Positions 59,919 to 64,000 of a DNA stretch of 64,000 nucleotides are shown here, piece after piece. Source of the stretch: Hofstenia miamia (Eukaryota; Xenacoelomorpha; Acoela); contig SCFE01000098.1 in assembly GCA_004352715.1 (NCBI GenBank), positions 45,812 through 109,811 on the forward strand, read 5' to 3'. Both the position numbers and the translations under genes were made by a program. Below the pieces are notes generated by a model, which was not told the DNA's origin, made no database searches, and was given only the letters and a program-made list of their open reading frames with translations. Positions within the stretch are counted from its first letter, which is position 1. Every line of letters starts with the position of its first letter.

Positions 59919-60596
59919 ATGGGAAATACAGTTGTTTTATTCAAGTATTCATATGCCTAAATTTCTTCTATTCACCTTATAGTGTGCTTCTGAAACATGT
60001 TTATGATAGTCTGTTGTTATGAATGCCTATATTCACCTTTGAGATCTAACAGCAGAATTTCGCAGCTTCTGCTATTAGCTGTTTTTTGCCTCATCAAAAA
60101 ATACTTAACAAAATGCTTAGAATAAATTGTAAAGCGAAAATAATGGTTAGTGGAAAATAAAATGGAAAACCAGGATTGAAGGAAGAAATAAAAATTACAA
60201 TCACTTGTTTATAGACAATGCCCTGGTATGCGGAACATCCCAATTAATTAAATCACACTTTCTTTTCTGATTTTGTTTACATGCTTATGACTCAAGATGC
60301 ATCCAAATTTTAATCAAATCAGAGAGACACTAAATCAAAGGTTTTTTGTTGGTTGATGGTAGACTATGAATAATCAAATTATCAATTTAATTCATAGAGA
60401 ACTGGCTTGTTATCCAATAGCAGTTACAGGTAATACAGAAAGGGCTTTGTTTCAAGTTGATACAACAACAGTGTTTGACTAATATGAAATCAACAGCTGG
60501 CTCTATATTGTTCATAATAAATGAAAAATATGCATTCCTACTTTTATAATCAATCTGATTTTTGTGATATCCAGCACTATGAATATGTATTCCAAC

Positions 60597-60984
60597 TATA
60601 TATATATANNNNNNNNNNNNNNNNNNNNNNNNNNNNNNNNNNNNNNNNNNNNNNNNNNNNNNNNNNNNNNNNNNNNNNNNNNNNNNNNNNNNNNNNNNNN
60701 NNNNNNNNNNNNNNNNNNNNNNNNNNNNNNNNNNNNNNNNNNNNNNNNNNNNNNNNNNNNNNNNNNNNNNNNNNNNNNNNNNNNNNNNNNNNNNNNNNNN
60801 NNNNNNNNNNNNNNNNNNNNNNNNNNNNNNNNNNNNNNNNNNNNNNNNNNNNNNNNNNNNNNNNNNNNNNNNNNNNNNNNNNNNNNNNNNNNNNNNNNNN
60901 NNNNNNNNNNNNNNNNNNNNNNNNNNNNNNNNNNNNNNNNNNNNNNNNNNNNNNNNNNNNTATATATATATATATATATATATA
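60597..60984. repeat. (TA)n microsatellite with 352-N gap
   Basis: TA runs on both sides of N 60609-60960; the gap is probably unresolved repeat. All long ORFs over it are N translation. Confidence 0.9.
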
Positions 60985-61400
60985 CATCTAAGAAAGCTAA
61001 AAATCATGTTCAATATTACAAAGTAAATATTTTCAGTCAACTGCACTTAAGAAAATATAAAATATTGCCGCACATAGCTCTAAGATTATTAAGTAGTTTT
61101 CATTGTTTGACAATTTCATGACTTTTTCATTCCAATGGTATGTGAAAATTTATCTACTACTTAAATTCACTTTGGATATGTAGATGGCATATTTCCCAAA
61201 AACATGTCTTGGGTTGTCTAATCAACATTCTAGAAGAAATTCAATTTACAATGGAATGTGAAAGTAATAATAAACTTTCTAGATGTTAAATTATTGAATT
61301 TTAATTATCATTATGAAGTTGGCAAATAGTATATACAAATTAACGCCCAAAAGTTCCATAGCTTAAAAAAGTATTTGATTTGAAATTAATAGAAGACTAC

Positions 61401-61530
61401 CTGAACTCCTCAATTGTGATGAAGCCATTTTTATCAATATCCATTTGACCGAATTGTTTCGTAAGTTCTGAAATTTTATCTATATCTTGAAAAAGTGATT
61501 GGAATTCAACTAATGTAAGTTTGTCATCGC
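61401..61530 (-). CDS. Calmodulin-like EF-hand gene, exon 2 (end of EF2, EF3)
   Basis: Starts with GC after a TTTTAG acceptor. With the last G of exon 1 this makes Gly and completes EF2 as 'DKSGDDKLTLVE'. Then 'FQSLFQDIDKISELTKQF' and the EF3 loop 'DIDKNGFITIEE', both loops with all six liganding positions filled. Ends after two bases of an Arg codon (phase 2) at donor GTAGTC. A second AG lies 14 nt upstream (exon start would be 61544); used with exon 1 it gives an immediate stop, so 61530 is chosen. Confidence 0.9.
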
Positions 61531-62836
61531 CTAAAAGTACTTGTCTAAAATATTAATCTTAAAAATATTTCAATACAAATAAAAATATTTTGAATTTGGG
61601 TCATTGAGTTTGTTTTAAGTGAATTGAAATCGTTTGTAATAACATTTGTTAGAAACAAATTTATAGAAATCTTTGAGTTTATTATTTTTATCTTAATTTC
61701 AAGAATTTATACGTTTAAAAAATGTTTTTTCACCGTCATTTGTAATTTCATTGACATAAATTGTTGAAATTGACTGTTTATTTTTGTTTTTATGCACTAC
61801 TGGAGCAATAGACAATAATTTTTAATTATTTCTTGTTATCTATAGAAATACAGATTGTGATAAACAAAATTTTAAGCCACAAGTTTTACATAGTCATTAT
61901 TATAAGCAACAGTTGATAAACAATTTGTTTATAAAATATTTGACAATATTATATTTCAATAACACCTAAATCAATGTGATCCACCTTTCCTTATCAAAAA
62001 GATGCTCTTTGACATTCAATATAATATAATGTTCCATTCTCGAAAACTTCAACCAATGCTCTCTAAAATCTTCAATTCAGTCGTTAGCAAGCCTGCGTGC
62101 GTACAGACCCCAACATTGTGATGTACAATTCTAGATTGGGCATTATATTTTTATGTCAACCCATGGGATGTTGTTGGAATCTAGCATATAAAACTTGATC
62201 AATGCAAATATACATTTTATGTAAGCCAACTCGAAATTAAACCAAACGCTTTATCGGGAGCTCTCCAAAAAAATAATCGTATTGCATAAATTGTAATCAA
62301 TTCAAATAAGACATTCCTTAAAAATATCTAGAGCAGGTTTCAGTTTGTAACCTACAGATGGACCTTATAGCACACAACTTGGAAAACTTCATTTAAAATT
62401 GAGGTACAATCCTCCTAAAAGCGTCCTGTTGATGGGTCTGCAATGTTATTTAACATCAATATTTTCCCATTAAGAATAAAATGATATAACAAGGTAATCC
62501 TTACACGATTCTAATGAATTATTTTTTGATGAATTCAGTAAGATCTCTGCAGACTAATTTCGTTTGTTCATAATCAGAAAACTCAGATATAAACAACACC
62601 AAATCAAAATTTAAGGTAGATGGTTTTCTATTAGCATATTTTTCTAATGAGCTTGTTGTTTTGTGTCCTTATATTACTTGCTTATAAATTCTGATATAAA
62701 TTAATAATTTCAAATGATAATTGGAATACTCAAATTACATGAGTTGAGACATAAAAGCAATTCTTAATTTTATAGAAATATTGGAATACAACTTGATCAA
62801 GAATTTAATACTTGGTTCAAAAATATCAGTGTATAC
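61531..62836. other. Intron 1 of the EF-hand gene (1.3 kb)
   Basis: GT (62836-62835) to AG (61532-61531), phase 1, cutting the second EF-hand loop between S and G-D. No element recognised inside. Confidence 0.8.
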
Positions 62837-63122
62837 CTGATTTGTCTCCCAGATTAACCATTGCCTTGCACTGCTCTGCTGTGAAAATGAAACCACAATC
62901 ACGTAAGCGTTTTCGGATTTCAGTTGAATCTATATATCCATCATCATCATGATCTAATTCCTCAAACACGTTCTTGAGGCTTTCCCTCATTCTTTCTTCA
63001 TCATTCAAAGGCTGTTGCATCTCAGTAGAAGATCCACAACTTTTTACTTCGCTTTCTGGACTCGACGTAGACTTAGATTTCTTTTTAAAAAACAATTTAT
63101 GTTTTTTATTTTTCTTATTTGT
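62837..63122 (-). CDS. Calmodulin-like EF-hand gene, exon 1 as seen (EF1, first half of EF2)
   Basis: Two starts are possible. ATG 63018-63020 gives a 148-residue protein, calmodulin's length, with loops beginning at residues 23, 59, 92 and 129 (calmodulin: 20, 56, 93, 129). Alternatively the frame is open to an acceptor-like CCTTCAATTTAG at 63123, adding a Lys/Ser-rich stretch ('NKKNKKHKLFFKKKSKS'), so an upstream exon may exist. EF1 loop is 'DHDDDGYIDSTE', all ligands present. The exon ends in 'NLGDKS' plus G. Known: four canonical loops mean calcium sensing or buffering. Overall sequence is far from calmodulin itself; troponin C-like or SCaMC-type regulatory domains are alternatives, but no carrier domain follows. 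Confidence 0.85.
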
Positions 63123-64000
63123 CTAAATTGAAGGGAACGTCGTTGAGAAAACTATATTAAGATATAGCATGTGCCTAATATAAATTTTAGCTTAATATAA
63201 TGACAGATTTAGAATGATCAAAACATTGAAGAATAAGTTTTGCTTTTGCCATTTTTGTACATATTAGAAAATTTCCCTTTAGATTATAATCAGCAAACAT
63301 GCATTATCTTATAACTAACTGCTCCACGGTGATTAGAAGCGCGTAGCCAGACATATACATTAACAGTACAATTTAGGAATAGGCTCGCCTCGCTCCACGA
63401 AGCCATAGAATCTGCCCCAACACATCTAAATTCTTGCCAATTTGATCTATTTTAACATTTTGCTAAATTTTTTTTCAATTTTTTAGACCGAAAATGGGTA
63501 TATTAGAAAATCATGATTAAGGAGAATTCTTATTGTCTTTAAAATAAAAAAATTTATTTGGAAAGATGGAAAATGCACCCTAAGACTTGACTTCAAAATC
63601 ATCATTCTCATAGTAAACTCCCACAGAATAACCATCCATCAAAATTGTTGAGATTGCTGAGAGTTTAAAACTACTCTACATTTTAATCAAGAAAATTTCT
63701 GTATAGGCTTAGATTTGAAAAATAGCCGTTCGACATCTCCACTTGAAGCCCTGACTTTTGGAAAGGTAAATACTAAGAAGGTGACAGGTTTCAGTTTCCC
63801 TGAAAATTCAAAGAAAATTGACCTCATTTAATTACTTTATTTCAACAAATTGATCTAATGAAGATTTTTTGACAAAGAATAGCTTTATTTTTACTAAATA
63901 TCTCATGTTGACTTTATTGAGTTTATAATTTCATATTTATTTACTGAAATTGAAAAACCTAAGATGTAAGTTATGTTTTTCAACACGCTGCTTATAAATT
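63123..64000. other. Upstream region of the EF-hand gene; no exon recognised
   Basis: AT-rich DNA. It could hold a 5' exon or the promoter of the EF-hand gene. I saw no coding stretch with family features on either strand. Confidence 0.5.

Larger units (their letters stand above)
56815..61400. other. Intron 2 of the EF-hand gene (4.6 kb)
   Basis: Donor AG-GTAGTC (61400) and acceptor TTTAG (56815). Contains TA microsatellites at 59863-59915 and 60597-60984 (the latter with a 352-N gap, 60609-60960). No other element recognised. Confidence 0.75.

Noticed and set aside
61544-61544. Upstream AG as the splice acceptor of EF-hand exon 2
   Set aside because: Joined to exon 1 it produces a stop after four codons, while the next AG completes a perfect EF-hand loop.
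1-64000. CRISPR arrays, bacterial operons, rRNA and tRNA genes
   Set aside because: No regularly spaced repeats, no ribosome-binding-site-led gene runs, and no cloverleaf or rRNA text that I could recognise by eye; tRNA genes would need a covariance search to exclude.

Overview
The window is animal (metazoan) nuclear DNA, very AT-rich, from an invertebrate I cannot place further. Three things support this: spliced genes with GT-AG introns of 1-5 kb, a rhodopsin-type GPCR and a calmodulin-like gene, and a mixed, mostly decayed transposon load (CR1/L2-like, Tx1-like and RLE-type LINEs, Ty3/gypsy, Penelope-like, Polinton, Tc1, a DNA-transposon transposase). There is no bacterial gene organisation and I saw no CRISPR array. 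Five multi-N gaps and five single-N joins are present, and several apparent duplications sit exactly on them.

Layout. 1-981: two adjacent minus-strand remnants of a Polinton/Maverick (penton-like capsid protein; C-terminal half of the adenain-like protease). 1982-6571: two partial copies of one CR1/L2-type LINE on the minus strand with an SGNH-esterase ORF1, an 8-nt stop/start overlap, and a 2A motif ahead of the endonuclease. 6590-8520: decayed Ty3/gypsy element, cut at its RT catalytic box by the LINE. 9790-10945: Penelope-like RT plus GIY-YIG. 11990-12486: LINE tail. 12543-12938: 130-bp-arm inverted repeat. 14750-15124: AbfB-like beta-trefoil exon. 17538-20886: second decayed Ty3/gypsy. 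21560-22500: decayed DNA-transposon transposase. 24020-24310: exon with signal peptide and apple/PAN-like cysteines.

31383-37214 (+): a two-exon class A GPCR (297 aa) whose intron holds an RLE-type LINE fragment (+) and a CR1/Jockey-like LINE (-). 37680-41990 (+): decayed Tx1/L1-like LINE. 45921-49744 (-): two orphan coding exons around a 1,565-bp near-perfect duplication joined by one N. 51103-52673: Tc1-family element with IR/DR-type ends and a broken transposase. 54189-54925 (+): LINE tail with an (AAAT)n end. 56682-63122 (-): a three-exon calmodulin-like gene with four canonical EF-hands, the second rebuilt exactly across an intron.

Host genes are few (GPCR, EF-hand gene, three or four orphan exons) and do not form a pathway. 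The most interesting items are the LINE's coupled ORF1-stop/ORF2-start followed by a hydrophobic leader and 2A, the EF-hand gene with a possible fossil splice acceptor, the GPCR with an intron full of transposons, and the IR/DR Tc1 element. Much of the rest is AT-rich DNA in which I see nothing.
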